The notes: a model not told the origin generated them from the letters alone. A DNA stretch of 64,000 bases from Gordonia asplenii (GCF_012933505.1 NZ_JABBNB010000008.1:160892-224891); one strand, 5' to 3'; positions 16,538-27,160 are shown, numbered from the stretch's first letter. A program made the numbers and translations.

Positions 16538-17356
16538 CTACTTCGGCCCGAAGCCGAAGTACCGCCGCATCCGCCCGACCTTGGGCGTCGACGCCGGCGC
16601 TTGCGTGGAGTCGTCGGCTGGTGCGTCGGGCAGAGTGTCGGCCGGGCGCGGCGATCGGTCGATCGGCGACTGCGCCGCGCTGTGTGCGTATTGTTGCGCC
16701 TCGTCGCCAGTCGGCTGATACCCGGCTGGATGAATCGCGAAGGCGGTCACCGGGATTCGCGTCGGGTCGACGTCACCGTCGAGCGCGGGTGGAGTGAAGC
16801 GGAAGCCTAGCCATTCACGGTTGGCCTGCTCGGCGAGTTCGGCCGGATGGAAGGGGAGGGCGAGCGGTTGCGGCGCAACGCCTTCGGCGTACCGCAGCGG
16901 ATGCTCGCCGCCCCAGAACGGCGACTCGAAGACGAACGGCAGTCCTGAATCTTCAAAGATGTCAATGGGATCCGACGCAAAGCTGCGTCGAAGTTCGCCG
17001 CCCTCCCAGCGGGCGAAGACGCCGACGGCCTCCGCCGGCTCGGTGTGCAGCAGCGTCGCCACCTTGACCGGCGCGACCGATGCGACGGTCTTCGTCAGAG
17101 TCGACGGCCGCCGACTGGCGAACAGTGGACTGGAAATCACCGACGCCGAACCGAACGCCCCGACGTAGGCGTGTGAATCGTTGCCGGTCATCGCCGCGGC
17201 GAGATTCGTCGCGGCAACCGGTACCAGCACGGCGTCGCCGTAGATCCGGGCAGCCAGCTCACGCGCCCGCTCGACGTTGTTGTGCAGTGGCCCCCGAAGG
17301 AGTCCGATCGGGTCATCGTCGTCAATGAGCCACAGGGTCAGAGCACGGTTGGACAC
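16538..17356 (-). CDS. conserved hypothetical protein (DUF6928-like)
   Basis: This protein of about 272 residues has an N-terminal alpha/beta part (RALTLWLIDDDDPIG, then AYVGAFGSASVIS), a middle part with ESPFWGGEHP, and a low-complexity Pro/Ala/Asp tail of some 60 residues before a basic end (RMRRYFGFGPK). It resembles actinobacterial proteins grouped as DUF6928, a low-confidence recollection. GTG 17356 is chosen because GAAGGAAA lies about 8 bases upstream and the gene then starts 13 bases after the SepH stop. The function is unknown; it may be co-transcribed with sepH. Confidence 0.65.
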   Translation of the reverse strand: MSNRALTLWLIDDDDPIGLLRGPLHNNVERARELAARIYGDAVLVPVAATNLAAAMTGNDSHAYVGAFGSASVISSPLFASRRPSTLTKTVASVAPVKVATLLHTEPAEAVGVFARWEGGELRRSFASDPIDIFEDSGLPFVFESPFWGGEHPLRYAEGVAPQPLALPFHPAELAEQANREWLGFRFTPPALDGDVDPTRIPVTAFAIHPAGYQPTGDEAQQYAHSAAQSPIDRSPRPADTLPDAPADDSTQAPASTPKVGRMRRYFGFGPK

Positions 17357-17369
17357 AGGGAAGTTTCCT

Positions 17370-18392
17370 TCAGCTGTTCGGATTGCTGCGGACGCCGAGA
17401 AGTACATCTTCCCAGGCCGGAACGGACGGTTTACGTTGTTTGCGTCGACGCGCCTTCGCCTCGGCCTCGGCGGACTCGTCCGGCGTCGGGCCCGGCGCGG
17501 CGTCGTCGCCGACGACGGTGAAGCCGAGTTGCGTTGTCTCCTCGGCGGATCCGCCGAACTCGGGCTGGTCGTGACCCGGTGCGACGGTGGATGCCGGCTG
17601 GCCCGACGATGCGGGCTCGACGTCGGACTCCGGCGCCCGGACGTCGGGGGTCTGGGTCACCGGTACCCCGATCGTGGGCATCTCGACGGGGCGTCGTCCG
17701 GTGACCACGGATTCGGCGTCGACCGTGAAGGATTCGGCGACGGTCTGGGAATGCGCGGGGCGCGACATCTGCGGAACGGCAACCGGCGCCAGCCGGCGTC
17801 GGGCGATGGCCACAGCTTCCGGATCGGTCAGTTCGTCGGCGAGGTCGTCGAGCGGATCGGCGGTGCCGCCGTGGGCGCCCGGGTGATAGCGCCAATGGGC
17901 GTAGTTGTCGGTCCGGCCCACCTGCCAACGCACTTGCACGACCCAGAATCCGTCGTCGCCCTTCCAGGCATCCCAGTCGGTCGCCGCGGCGCTCTGGCCG
18001 CGAGCGGTGAGCGCGGTGTCGACGACTTCGCCGAGCGTCTGCACCGCGGGTCCGTCCTCGCGGATGGGGTGAGACAGCGCCGCCAGCTCGGTGGCCCGGG
18101 TTCGCTCGAGCAGGACCGGATGAGCGAAACGTTCAATGCGTTCCGGGGGCACTCCGGCGATCGCGGCGACTTCTTCGATGGTCGCTCCGGCCCGGATGCG
18201 AGCCTGAATCTCGCGTGGACGCAAGGTCGATTCCATCTCGATCTGAATCTGCCCGAGTCGCGACAGGTCGCCGCGGGCCGCGGCGCGCAGTCGATCGTCG
18301 GCGCGGATGCGGAACTTCTCCTTCGTCTCATCGTCTTGCACGACGACATAGCTGCCGTCGGCTTCGACGCTGATGACGCGAAGCTCACGCAT
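17370..18392 (-). CDS. sepH: septation protein SepH (DUF3071)
   Basis: This 340-residue protein opens with the DUF3071 domain (MRELRVISVEADGSYVVV, then EKFRIRADDRLRAAARGD) and contains a helix-turn-helix-like segment LRPREIQARIRAGATIEEVA. A conserved tryptophan-rich stretch (WDAWKGDDGFWVVQVRW) follows, then a long variable, acidic C-terminal region ending in a basic patch. SepH binds FtsZ and promotes its assembly at division septa in actinobacteria (known from Streptomyces and mycobacteria). It lies beside serC as in M. tuberculosis (Rv0883c-Rv0884c, from memory). Confidence 0.9.
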   Translation of the reverse strand: MRELRVISVEADGSYVVVQDDETKEKFRIRADDRLRAAARGDLSRLGQIQIEMESTLRPREIQARIRAGATIEEVAAIAGVPPERIERFAHPVLLERTRATELAALSHPIREDGPAVQTLGEVVDTALTARGQSAAATDWDAWKGDDGFWVVQVRWQVGRTDNYAHWRYHPGAHGGTADPLDDLADELTDPEAVAIARRRLAPVAVPQMSRPAHSQTVAESFTVDAESVVTGRRPVEMPTIGVPVTQTPDVRAPESDVEPASSGQPASTVAPGHDQPEFGGSAEETTQLGFTVVGDDAAPGPTPDESAEAEAKARRRKQRKPSVPAWEDVLLGVRSNPNS

Positions 18393-18514
18393 CTGCTCCT
18401 CCTCCGGTCTCGGGATGACGCATTGCCGTCAGGTTAGTGCACGCCCGGAGTGCATCACGGTGCCGACACGCGGAAAACCGCAGTTCAGGACTGAAGTTGG
18501 CGATTGTACGCGAG

Positions 18515-20121
<1,607 letters not shown>

Positions 20122-20125
20122 ACCG

Positions 20126-20171
20126 TTGACACCTGTTGAACGCGCGTTTAATGTTCTGAACATGCGTTCAA
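20126..20171 (+). promoter_or_regulatory. promoter and TetR operator of the ABC exporter operon
   Basis: TTGACA at 20126-20131 and TAATGT at 20149-20154 are spaced by 17 bases and form a good sigma-A-type promoter. Overlapping it, TTGAACGC (20136-20143) and GCGTTCAA (20164-20171) are perfect inverted halves. They enclose the 10-base palindrome AACGCGCGTT and the smaller GTTC-T-GAAC. This is the arrangement expected for autorepression by the TetR protein whose gene starts at 20182. Confidence 0.65.
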
Positions 20172-20181
20172 GCGAGTTGCG

Positions 20182-20895
20182 TTGACACCCGACGACCGCA
20201 CGACGCGCGCCCGCGTCCGAGACACCGCCATCCAGGTCTTCGCTCGCGACGGGTTCAGTGCGACGGTGCGGGCGATCGCCGCTGCCGCCGAGGTCAGCCC
20301 CGGGTTGGTCATCCACCATTTCGGTTCCAAAGCGGGCCTGGAAGCCGAGTGCGACCAGTACGTCCTCGACACGCTCTTCGACGTCGAACGCGATCTGCTG
20401 ACCGGCGACGGCGGATACCGCGAATTCCTCGACCTCATCCGGCACGCCGAAGACAGCGGCGAACACGTCGTCTACATGCTTCGCGCGGTCCAGCAGGGCG
20501 GCGCGACGGCCCGTGCCTTCCTCGACCGGATGCTGGCCCAGGCCACCGAGGGACTGCGTATCGGTGTCGAAAGCGGCCAGCTGCGCCCGTCGGTCGACGA
20601 GGAGGGTCGTGCCCGCTACCTCACCACGATCTCGGTGGGTGCACTCCTGCTCGACACCGTGATGAATCCGCCCGACGACTGGTCCGACTTCGGCTCGATC
20701 CTGCGCGGCTACATCGACCGCGTCGGCATCGCGGGCACCGAGATGGCTGTCCACGGCGTGATGACCGATGCCTCACTGCTCGACGCGATCGTCGAGGCGC
20801 AGCGCGAATCCGCGCACACGCGGCGCGATACCAGTGATCAGTCCGGCGATCGAAGAGTTGGCGACGAAGGAGTTGACGATGACCAAAGTCATTGA
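20182..20895 (+). CDS. TetR-family regulator of the ABC exporter
   Basis: This 237-residue protein has an N-terminal TetR helix-turn-helix (RDTAIQVFARDGFSATVRAI, then VSPGLVIHHFGSKAGLEAE) and a C-terminal ligand-binding helical domain. Start TTG 20182 follows the palindromic promoter region closely. The last 17 bases overlap the start of the ABC ATPase gene, so the three genes form one operon. It should repress the exporter until a toxic ligand binds; the ligand is unknown. Confidence 0.88.
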   Translation: MTPDDRTTRARVRDTAIQVFARDGFSATVRAIAAAAEVSPGLVIHHFGSKAGLEAECDQYVLDTLFDVERDLLTGDGGYREFLDLIRHAEDSGEHVVYMLRAVQQGGATARAFLDRMLAQATEGLRIGVESGQLRPSVDEEGRARYLTTISVGALLLDTVMNPPDDWSDFGSILRGYIDRVGIAGTEMAVHGVMTDASLLDAIVEAQRESAHTRRDTSDQSGDRRVGDEGVDDDQSH

Positions 20896-21787
20896 GGCAC
20901 AAGGACTCATCAAGCGATTCGGAACATTCACCGCCCTCGACGGTCTCGACCTGTCGATCGACGCCGGCGAGGTGGCGGGATTCCTCGGGCCCAACGGCGC
21001 TGGGAAATCGACGACGATCCGCATCCTGCTCGGCCTCTACCGGCACGACGGCGGACAGGTCTCAGTGTTCGACGCCGACCCGTTCGCCGACGCCGTCGCG
21101 ATCCATCGGCGCATCGCCTATGTACCCGGCGACGTCAGCCTGTGGCCGCAACTCAGCGGCGGCGAGTGCATCGATCTGCTGCTGTCGCTGCGCGGCGTGC
21201 GCGCGACGTCGGCGACTCGCAAAGCCGAACTCATCGAGCGCTTCGAGCTCGACCCCACCAAGAAGAGCGGCACCTACTCGAAGGGCAATCGGCAGAAGGT
21301 CGCCCTGATCGCGGCCTTCGCCGCCGACGCCGAACTGCTCATCCTCGACGAGCCGACGTCGGGTCTGGATCCGTTGATGGCCAACCACTTCGTGGTCAAC
21401 GTCCGTGATGCGGCCGCGCGCGGTTCCGCGGTACTGATGTCGAGCCACATCCTCGCCGAAGTCGAGGAATTGTGTGAATCGGTCACCATCATCCGCGCCG
21501 GTAAGACGGTCGAGGCGGGCACGCTCGCTGCGTTGCGGCACCTGCGACGCTCGCGTGTCAGCGTCATCGCCGACGGTGTGTCGGCGCTCGCCGACGTCGA
21601 CGGAGTGCACGACTTCGCCGCCACCGGCGACGATGCGGTCACCTTCACTGTCTCCGACACCGGAATGTCCGCTGTCACCAAGGTTTTGGGTGGATTGACG
21701 GTGCGCTCGCTGACCGTCGAACCGCCGAGCCTGGAGGAATTGTTCCTGCACGCCTACGACGCCCCCGCCGATTCGGCGGCGCTGTGA
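20879..21787 (+). CDS. ABC exporter ATP-binding protein
   Basis: This 302-residue ABC-2-type ATPase has Walker A GPNGAGKS (37-44), a variant signature YSKGNRQKVA instead of LSGGQ, Walker B LLILDEPTSGLDP and the switch MSSHILAEVEE. The C-terminal 80 residues form the extra domain found in drug or antibiotic exporters. ATG 20879 has a full AAGGAG six bases upstream, inside the TetR gene. The stop codon overlaps the permease start. It pairs with the downstream permease in efflux across the plasma membrane. Confidence 0.9.
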   Translation: MTKVIEAQGLIKRFGTFTALDGLDLSIDAGEVAGFLGPNGAGKSTTIRILLGLYRHDGGQVSVFDADPFADAVAIHRRIAYVPGDVSLWPQLSGGECIDLLLSLRGVRATSATRKAELIERFELDPTKKSGTYSKGNRQKVALIAAFAADAELLILDEPTSGLDPLMANHFVVNVRDAAARGSAVLMSSHILAEVEELCESVTIIRAGKTVEAGTLAALRHLRRSRVSVIADGVSALADVDGVHDFAATGDDAVTFTVSDTGMSAVTKVLGGLTVRSLTVEPPSLEELFLHAYDAPADSAAL

Positions 21788-23454
21788 TGACCGCGGCGAC
21801 GATCGGTTCGGGTTCGGGTTCGGGCTCGGGCTCGGGCTCGGGTTCGGCCTCGGGCTCGGCCCGTCGGCCGTTCGCGGCTTGCGACATCCTGCTGCGCTTG
21901 AATATTCGGCGTGAGCGGATCATCTCGCCGGTCACCGTCGTGCTGATCGTCGTGATCAACCTGTCCACGGCGGCGTCGGTGGTGAGTATGTATTCGACGC
22001 AACAGGAGAAGGCGGCGCTCGCCGCAAGTGCGGGAACCAACGCCGCCTTCTCGTTTCTGCTCGGACCGTTGCATCACATCGACTCGAATGCGGCCGTAGT
22101 GTCCTGGCGCGCTGGATTGTTCATGATCGCGGCCACCGCCGTCTGCGTCGCGCTCACCGTCACGCGACTGACGCGCAAAGAGGAGGAACTCGGGCGGGTC
22201 GAGCTCGTGCGTTCCGGCGCGACCGGCGCGCTCGCACCGCTGACTGCGGCTCTCGTTGTGGCAGTGGTGGTTTCAGTTGTCGTGGGGGTGGCGATGGCGA
22301 TTCTCATGGTGCCGCTGGGAGCCGGTGTGGCGTCAGCGGCCGCGGTCGGTGCTCAGTACACGACGACGGCGCTCGCCGCCGCGGGGCTGGCCGCTGTCGG
22401 CGCGCAATTCGCGGCGACGTCGCGCATCGCGAATATGGTTGCGGCATCGGTGATTCTGGGCGGCTACGTGCTGCGCGGTGTCGGCGACATCGCCGACGGA
22501 TGGTCGTGGTTGCAGTGGCTCAGCCCGATGGGCTGGGCCGAGCGCATCGACCCGTTCGGAGCTAACTCGTGGTGGCCGGCCCTGGCATCGCTGGCGGTGT
22601 TCGCCGCGAGTGTCGGTGGGGCCGTGTGGATGAGTGATCGCCGGGATCTCGGCGGGGGACTGCTGCAGCCGCGGCCCGGCCCGGCGTCGACCGATAAGCT
22701 CTCGACGATGCCTGCGGTGGCAACACATCTCGCGATTCCCGGCATGGCGTCCTGGGCGTCGGCGATCACCACGTACGCCTTGGTGATCGGCTTTCTGATT
22801 CCTTCCATCAACGACATCGCGTCGAGCAATCCGCAGATCACCGACTATCTTGAAAAGCTGGGTGGCGCAGGCGATCTCGGCACCGTGTTCACGTCGACGA
22901 TGATGGGTTACCTGGGCTTCGCCGCGGCCGCGTGGGCGGTCACCGCGGTCGGCCGACTGCGCGCCGACGAATCCGCCGGCCGCACCGAAACCCTTCTGGC
23001 GACGCCGATTTCGCGCTCGACCTACTTCATCGACCAGGCTGTGGTGCTGGTCATCGGGATCGTCGTGATCATGGCATGCGCGGCGCTCGGCGTCGGAGTG
23101 GCCGACGCCCTGGTGTCGGGCGGATGGGGTGCGGCGCTGGGACACGCGTTCAGCGCTGCGGCAGTACAGATTCCGGCCGCGCTGGTTCTCGCCGGCATCG
23201 TCGCGGTGCTCTACGGCGCCAAGCCGGCATGGACGCTCGGCGCGTGGCTCGTGCTGATCGTCGCGTTTCTCGTCGGCCCGCTCGGCGCGCTGTTCAATCT
23301 GCCGCAGTGGGCGCGGGACATCTCGCCTTTCACCCACGTCCCCATGGTTCCCGCCGAACCGATGCGTTGGCTGCCGATCATCCTGCTTACCCTCATCGCG
23401 ATAGCCGCAGCGGCGATCGGTTGGCGGAGCTTCACCCAGCGCGACGTCGGGTGA
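21787..23454 (+). CDS. ABC exporter permease with Gly-Ser N-terminal repeat
   Basis: This 555-residue protein has about twelve hydrophobic segments and looks like a double-length ABC-2 permease (two six-helix halves, with the second beginning near PAVATHLAIPGMASW). The segments GRVELVRSGATG and GRTETLLATPISR are the cytoplasmic coupling loops of the two halves. Before the first helix, residues 7-24 are nine Ser-containing dipeptides (mostly Gly-Ser) encoded by a hexanucleotide repeat. ATG 21787 overlaps the ATPase stop by one base; GTG 21784 is an alternative. The substrate is unknown; similar TetR-ABC units export antibiotics or lipids. Confidence 0.88.
   Translation: MTAATIGSGSGSGSGSGSGSASGSARRPFAACDILLRLNIRRERIISPVTVVLIVVINLSTAASVVSMYSTQQEKAALAASAGTNAAFSFLLGPLHHIDSNAAVVSWRAGLFMIAATAVCVALTVTRLTRKEEELGRVELVRSGATGALAPLTAALVVAVVVSVVVGVAMAILMVPLGAGVASAAAVGAQYTTTALAAAGLAAVGAQFAATSRIANMVAASVILGGYVLRGVGDIADGWSWLQWLSPMGWAERIDPFGANSWWPALASLAVFAASVGGAVWMSDRRDLGGGLLQPRPGPASTDKLSTMPAVATHLAIPGMASWASAITTYALVIGFLIPSINDIASSNPQITDYLEKLGGAGDLGTVFTSTMMGYLGFAAAAWAVTAVGRLRADESAGRTETLLATPISRSTYFIDQAVVLVIGIVVIMACAALGVGVADALVSGGWGAALGHAFSAAAVQIPAALVLAGIVAVLYGAKPAWTLGAWLVLIVAFLVGPLGALFNLPQWARDISPFTHVPMVPAEPMRWLPIILLTLIAIAAAAIGWRSFTQRDVG
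21805..21858 (+). repeat. GGNTCG hexanucleotide tandem repeat inside the permease gene
   Basis: Nine tandem six-base units (seven GGTTCG or GGCTCG, one GCCTCG, one GGCTCG) encode alternating Gly/Ala and Ser. The unit is a multiple of three, so gain or loss of copies would change the linker length without breaking the frame. Confidence 0.8.
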
Positions 23455-23494
23455 GGTGCGGGCGGAAGCCCTGTGCCAGTTTGAGTAACACCCC

Positions 23495-23793
23495 TCCGCT
23501 GGTTGAGCCTGGATTCGCCGACGGCAGGCCTCTTCCGCTGGTTGAGCCGTGAGGAGCGTTGGCGCCGCCGCTCCTGCTGGTTGAGCCGTGAGGAGCGTTG
23601 GCGATGCGCTAGCCGAGTCCGTGTCGAAACCTCTCAGCCACAACGACTTTCGATGATGCGCGCCAATTTCGGCGATGACACGCCTCGATGTTCGATACCA
23701 TCACAGTTCGACAAGTGCGCCATCATCAAATGCATTGTGGTACAGGGGTTTCGACACGCTCGTCGCTAGCGCTCCTCGCGGCTCAACCAGCGG
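23495..23793. repeat. repeat family R1, element with inverted arms
   Basis: The left side has a partial unit (CCGCTGGTTGAGCCTGGATT) and two near-full units starting CCGCTGGTTGAGCCGTGAGG and CTGCTGGTTGAGCCGTGAGG, the second reaching GTGTCGAAACC at 23632. The right side (23747-23793) is the inverse, GTTTCGACACGCTCGTCGC to CTCGCGGCTCAACCAGCGG. The arms can pair over about 45 bases around a centre of about 115 bases. Confidence 0.75.
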
Positions 23794-23839
23794 ATAGGGC
23801 CCGTCGTCGTCAGGCCCGGCGCAACCGGCGGAGTGACAT

Positions 23840-23893
23840 GGTTTCGACGCGGGCGCGTCTCGCTACGCTCGTCGGGCCCGGCTCAACCTGCGG
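23840..23893. repeat. repeat family R1, single inverted unit
   Basis: GGTTTCGACGCGGGCG to CCCGGCTCAACCTGCGG is a lone, more diverged R1 arm in inverted orientation, close to the 3' end of citA. It has the same terminal words (GTTTCGAC and GGCTCAACC) with a changed middle. Confidence 0.6.
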
Positions 23894-23927
23894 AGGTGGT
23901 GCCTCAGCCCGGCTCGCCGGCGCATTG

Positions 23928-25043
23928 CTACCCGCTGATCGTCTCCCACCCCTCGACGTCCTCGGGGCGGCGAGGGGCGGCGCCGGTGTAGACGGCGGCG
24001 GGGCGTACCAGCTTGCCGAGTCGTTTCTGCTCCAGGATGTGTGCGCACCAGCCCGCGGTGCGTCCGCAGGTGAACATCGCGGGCATCATGTGCGTCGGCA
24101 CCTCGGCGAAGTCGAGGATCACCGCGGCCCAGAACTCGACATTGGTTTCGATGGCGCGGTCGGGGCGTCGTTCCCGCAATTCGGTCAGGGCGGCCTGCTC
24201 CAGCGCGGCCGCGGCCTCGTAGCGCGGCACACCCAATTCCATTGCGGTGCGACGTAAGACGCGGGCACGGGGGTCCTCGGCCCGGTACACACGATGGCCG
24301 AAGCCCATCAGCTTCTCCTTGCGATCCAGGATGCCCTTGACCAACCCCCGCGGGTCGTCGGTGCGCTCGATCTCCTCGATCATCGGCAGCACTCGAGCGG
24401 GCGCACCGCCGTGCAGCGGCCCCGACATCGCGCCGATCGCACCCGAGAGTGCGGCGGCGACGTCGGCGCCGGTCGACGCGATGACCCGGGCGGTGAAGGT
24501 GGACGCGTTGAGGCCGTGTTCGGCCGCGCTGACCCAATACGCATCGATCGCCGCGATGTGCTTGGGGTCCGGATCGCCTTTCCACCGGGTCATGAAACGT
24601 GCTGTGACAGTGTCACATTCGTCGACGACCCGCTGCGGCACCGCGGGCTGGTAGATGCCGCGCGCCGACTGCGCCACATACGACAATGCCATCACCGAAG
24701 CCCGCGCGAGGTTGTCGCGCGCGGTGGCGTCGTCGATGTCGAGCAGCGGCTGATACCCCCAGATGGGTGCGAGCATCGCCAGTGCCGCCTGCACGTCGAC
24801 CCGGACGTCGCCGGTGTGAATCGGCAGCGGGAACGGCTCCGCGGGCGGCAGACCGTCGCCGAATCGACCGTCGACCAACAGCGCCCACACGTCGGCGAAG
24901 GTCACGCGGTTCTCGACGAGGTCTTCGATGTCGACGCCGCGGAAGCGTAGGTTGCCGCCGTTCTTGTCGGGTTCGGCGATATCGGTGGTGAAGGCGACGA
25001 CGCCCTCGAGTCCGGGGACGAAATCTGCGGGGACTGTGGCCAT
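23928..25043 (-). CDS. citA: citrate synthase 2
   Basis: This 371-residue citrate synthase is close to mycobacterial CitA (Rv0889c). It has GVVAFTTDIAEPDKNGG near the start, the catalytic segments GPLHGGAPARVLP and MGFGHRVYRAEDPRARV, and the C-terminal TAGWCAHILEQKRLGKLVRP. It condenses acetyl-CoA with oxaloacetate at entry to the citric acid or methylcitrate cycle. ATG 25043 matches the family start (MATVPADFVPGL). A longer frame upstream would cross into pdxH and is rejected. It is divergent from pdxH. Confidence 0.93.
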   Translation of the reverse strand: MATVPADFVPGLEGVVAFTTDIAEPDKNGGNLRFRGVDIEDLVENRVTFADVWALLVDGRFGDGLPPAEPFPLPIHTGDVRVDVQAALAMLAPIWGYQPLLDIDDATARDNLARASVMALSYVAQSARGIYQPAVPQRVVDECDTVTARFMTRWKGDPDPKHIAAIDAYWVSAAEHGLNASTFTARVIASTGADVAAALSGAIGAMSGPLHGGAPARVLPMIEEIERTDDPRGLVKGILDRKEKLMGFGHRVYRAEDPRARVLRRTAMELGVPRYEAAAALEQAALTELRERRPDRAIETNVEFWAAVILDFAEVPTHMMPAMFTCGRTAGWCAHILEQKRLGKLVRPAAVYTGAAPRRPEDVEGWETISG

Positions 25044-25125
25044 GAAGTGGATTCTATGACCGTGCTCGCCGAGCATTCCGATCCTGGCTGCCTCGCCGGC
25101 CGCCGAACCCACTACTCTGACCGGA

Positions 25126-25875
25126 GTGAACCAGAAATCATCCAATGATTCTGATGACAATGTCGAGTCCGTCGACCTCGCTTCCATGCGGGTCGGCTAC
25201 GGCGCACGCGCCGACATCGATTCGGCGGGCGCCGACGGCGTCGCAGCACACCTCGACACGACTTGGCTGACCGGTGATCCGCCGTGGCTGTCGCTGTTCA
25301 ACCGATGGCTCGCCGACGTCGTGCGGACCAGTGGGCCGACGGGTATCAGTCCCTACATCGAGGCCAACGCGATGGTGCTGGGCACCGTCGACGCCGATGG
25401 TCACCCACAGACTCGAACTGTGCTGTGTAAGGGTGTCGACGCCGCGGGTGTCGTATTCTTCACCGGCTACGATTCAGCGAAAGGTCTTGCACTGCAAGCC
25501 AATCCGTACGCTTCGGTGACTTTCCCGTGGATCAACCTGGAGCGTCAGGTACATTTCCGCGGGCCGGTCACCAAGGTCAGCGCTCAGGAGACGCGGGAGT
25601 ATTGGGATTCGCGTCCGCGCGGTTCGCAGCTGTCGGCGTTCGCGTCGGCGCAGTCGTATCCGATCGGATCCCGCGCGGAGCTGGAAGAGCTAGCGGCGTC
25701 GACCGCCGAGCGGTTCGCCGACGACCAGCCGGTCCCGGTACCCCCGACCTGGGGCGGCTATCGCATCGAACCGCGGGTTGTCGAATTCTGGCAGGGCCGT
25801 GCCGACCGGCTGCACAACCGGGTGCGCGCCCGCATGGTCGACGGCGAGTGGCTCACCGAGCGACTTCAACCCTGA
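25126..25875 (+). CDS. pdxH: pyridoxamine 5'-phosphate oxidase
   Basis: This 249-residue FMN enzyme of the PdxH family contains [27 protein letters not shown] for FMN binding (in segments), the substrate segment [16 protein letters not shown] and the C-terminal signature [16 protein letters not shown]. It oxidises pyridoxamine or pyridoxine phosphate to pyridoxal phosphate, the cofactor that SerC and other enzymes here need. The start is uncertain: GTG 25126 overlaps a GGAG and may be leaderless, while ATG 25186 would remove 20 poorly conserved residues. The stop overlaps the following MFS gene by one base. Confidence 0.93.
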   Translation: MNQKSSNDSDDNVESVDLASMRVGYGARADIDSAGADGVAAHLDTTWLTGDPPWLSLFNRWLADVVRTSGPTGISPYIEANAMVLGTVDADGHPQTRTVLCKGVDAAGVVFFTGYDSAKGLALQANPYASVTFPWINLERQVHFRGPVTKVSAQETREYWDSRPRGSQLSAFASAQSYPIGSRAELEELAASTAERFADDQPVPVPPTWGGYRIEPRVVEFWQGRADRLHNRVRARMVDGEWLTERLQP

Positions 25876-27152
25876 TGGCCAAGCTTCTCGCCGACACAGC
25901 CCCGCTGCGTAACGACTATTTCCGTCGGCTGTGGGTCGCCAATATCGTCACCGTCATCGGCGCGCAGCTGACCGTGGTCGCGGTGCCGTCGCAGATCTAC
26001 CAGATCACCGGCAGTTCCGCCTATGTCGGGTTGACCGGTGTCTTCGGCCTGGTGCCGTTGATCGTCTTCGGGCTGTGGGGCGGCGCACTCGCCGATGTCT
26101 TCGACCGGCGGCTGATCCTGATGGTCACCACACTCGGGCTCATCGGGTGCAGCGCACTGTTCTGGGTGCAGGCGTTGATGGGCCTGAACAACGTGTGGAT
26201 CCTGCTCGGCATCTTCTCGGTGCAGCAGGCGTTCTTCGCCGTCAACCAGCCGACCCGCTCGGCGGTGCTGCCGCGATTGCTCCCGCCGCGCGAACTGCCC
26301 GCCGCCAACTCACTGAACATGACGGTCATGCAGGCCGGCGCCATCGCGGGACCGCTGGTCGGCGGAATACTGATACCGATTCTCGGCTACTCGCTGCTGT
26401 ATCTGCTCGACACGGCGTCGTTGCTGACCACACTGTGGGCAGTTATTCGGCTGCCCGCACTCAAGCCGATCAGCAGCGCCGACGACGCCGCGCCCCGCAC
26501 CGTCGGACTGCGCTCGGTGCTCGACGGCCTGGTCTACCTGCGCGGACATCCGGTGCTGCTGATGTCGTTCGTCGTCGACCTGATCGCCATGATCTTCGGC
26601 ATGCCGCGCGCACTATTCCCGCAGATCGCCCACGAGAGTTTCGGCGACAAACCCGAAGGCGGCCTCGCCTACGCTCTGCTGTTCGCCGCCATCCCCATCG
26701 GCGCAGTGCTCGGCGGCATCTTCTCAGGATGGGTGTCACGAGTGTCGCGGCAGGGCTTGGCGGTGATCGTCTGCATCGTCGCGTGGGGTGCGGCGATCGC
26801 CGTCGCGGGTGGCGCATTGTTCTTCGCGCACGGAACGGCGCTCCCGGTTCTGCCGATCGTCGTCGTCGCGATGATGATCGGCGGTGCGGCCGACATGGCG
26901 TCGGCCGCGTTTCGGCAGTCGATGTTGCAGTCGGCGGCCAGCGACGACGTCCGCGGCCGCCTGCAGGGTGTGTTCACCGTCGTCGTGGCCGGTGGTCCGC
27001 GCATCGCCGATGTCACACACGGCGTCGCCGCGGCCGCGGTGGGGACCGCCGTCGCCACCGCGGGCGGCGGGCTCGCCGTCATCGTGCTGACCGTTGTCGC
27101 GGCGCTGGCGGTTCCGGCCTTTGTCCGCTATCGGCTGGGTGGGGCGACGTAG
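25875..27152 (+). CDS. MFS exporter (EntS/Tap type)
   Basis: This 425-residue twelve-helix transporter has the signature of the enterobactin-exporter/DHA3 branch: LWVANIVTVIGAQLTVVAVP, then GGALADVFDRR between helices 2 and 3, and the C-terminal ASDDVRGRLQGVFTVVVAGG. This branch exports siderophores or drugs with proton exchange. The ATG overlaps the pdxH stop (TGATG), so both are translated from one message. The substrate is unknown. A hairpin follows within 10 bases of its stop codon. Confidence 0.88.
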   Translation: MAKLLADTAPLRNDYFRRLWVANIVTVIGAQLTVVAVPSQIYQITGSSAYVGLTGVFGLVPLIVFGLWGGALADVFDRRLILMVTTLGLIGCSALFWVQALMGLNNVWILLGIFSVQQAFFAVNQPTRSAVLPRLLPPRELPAANSLNMTVMQAGAIAGPLVGGILIPILGYSLLYLLDTASLLTTLWAVIRLPALKPISSADDAAPRTVGLRSVLDGLVYLRGHPVLLMSFVVDLIAMIFGMPRALFPQIAHESFGDKPEGGLAYALLFAAIPIGAVLGGIFSGWVSRVSRQGLAVIVCIVAWGAAIAVAGGALFFAHGTALPVLPIVVVAMMIGGAADMASAAFRQSMLQSAASDDVRGRLQGVFTVVVAGGPRIADVTHGVAAAAVGTAVATAGGGLAVIVLTVVAALAVPAFVRYRLGGAT

Positions 27153-27160
27153 GGCGCGAC

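Larger units (their letters stand above)
23455..23927. other. 473-base convergent gap filled with repeats
   Basis: No credible gene lies between the ABC permease and the convergent citrate synthase gene. The space holds at least five R1 units, three in forward orientation (23495-23632) and two inverted (23747-23793 and 23840-23893), with an unrelated AT-richer centre at about 23633-23746. The last 34 bases before the citA stop codon show nothing. Confidence 0.7.

Noticed and set aside
23928..25187. Longer form of citrate synthase 2 starting at 25187
   Set aside because: The extra 48 residues run through the divergent promoter and into pdxH, and the family start matches ATG 25043.
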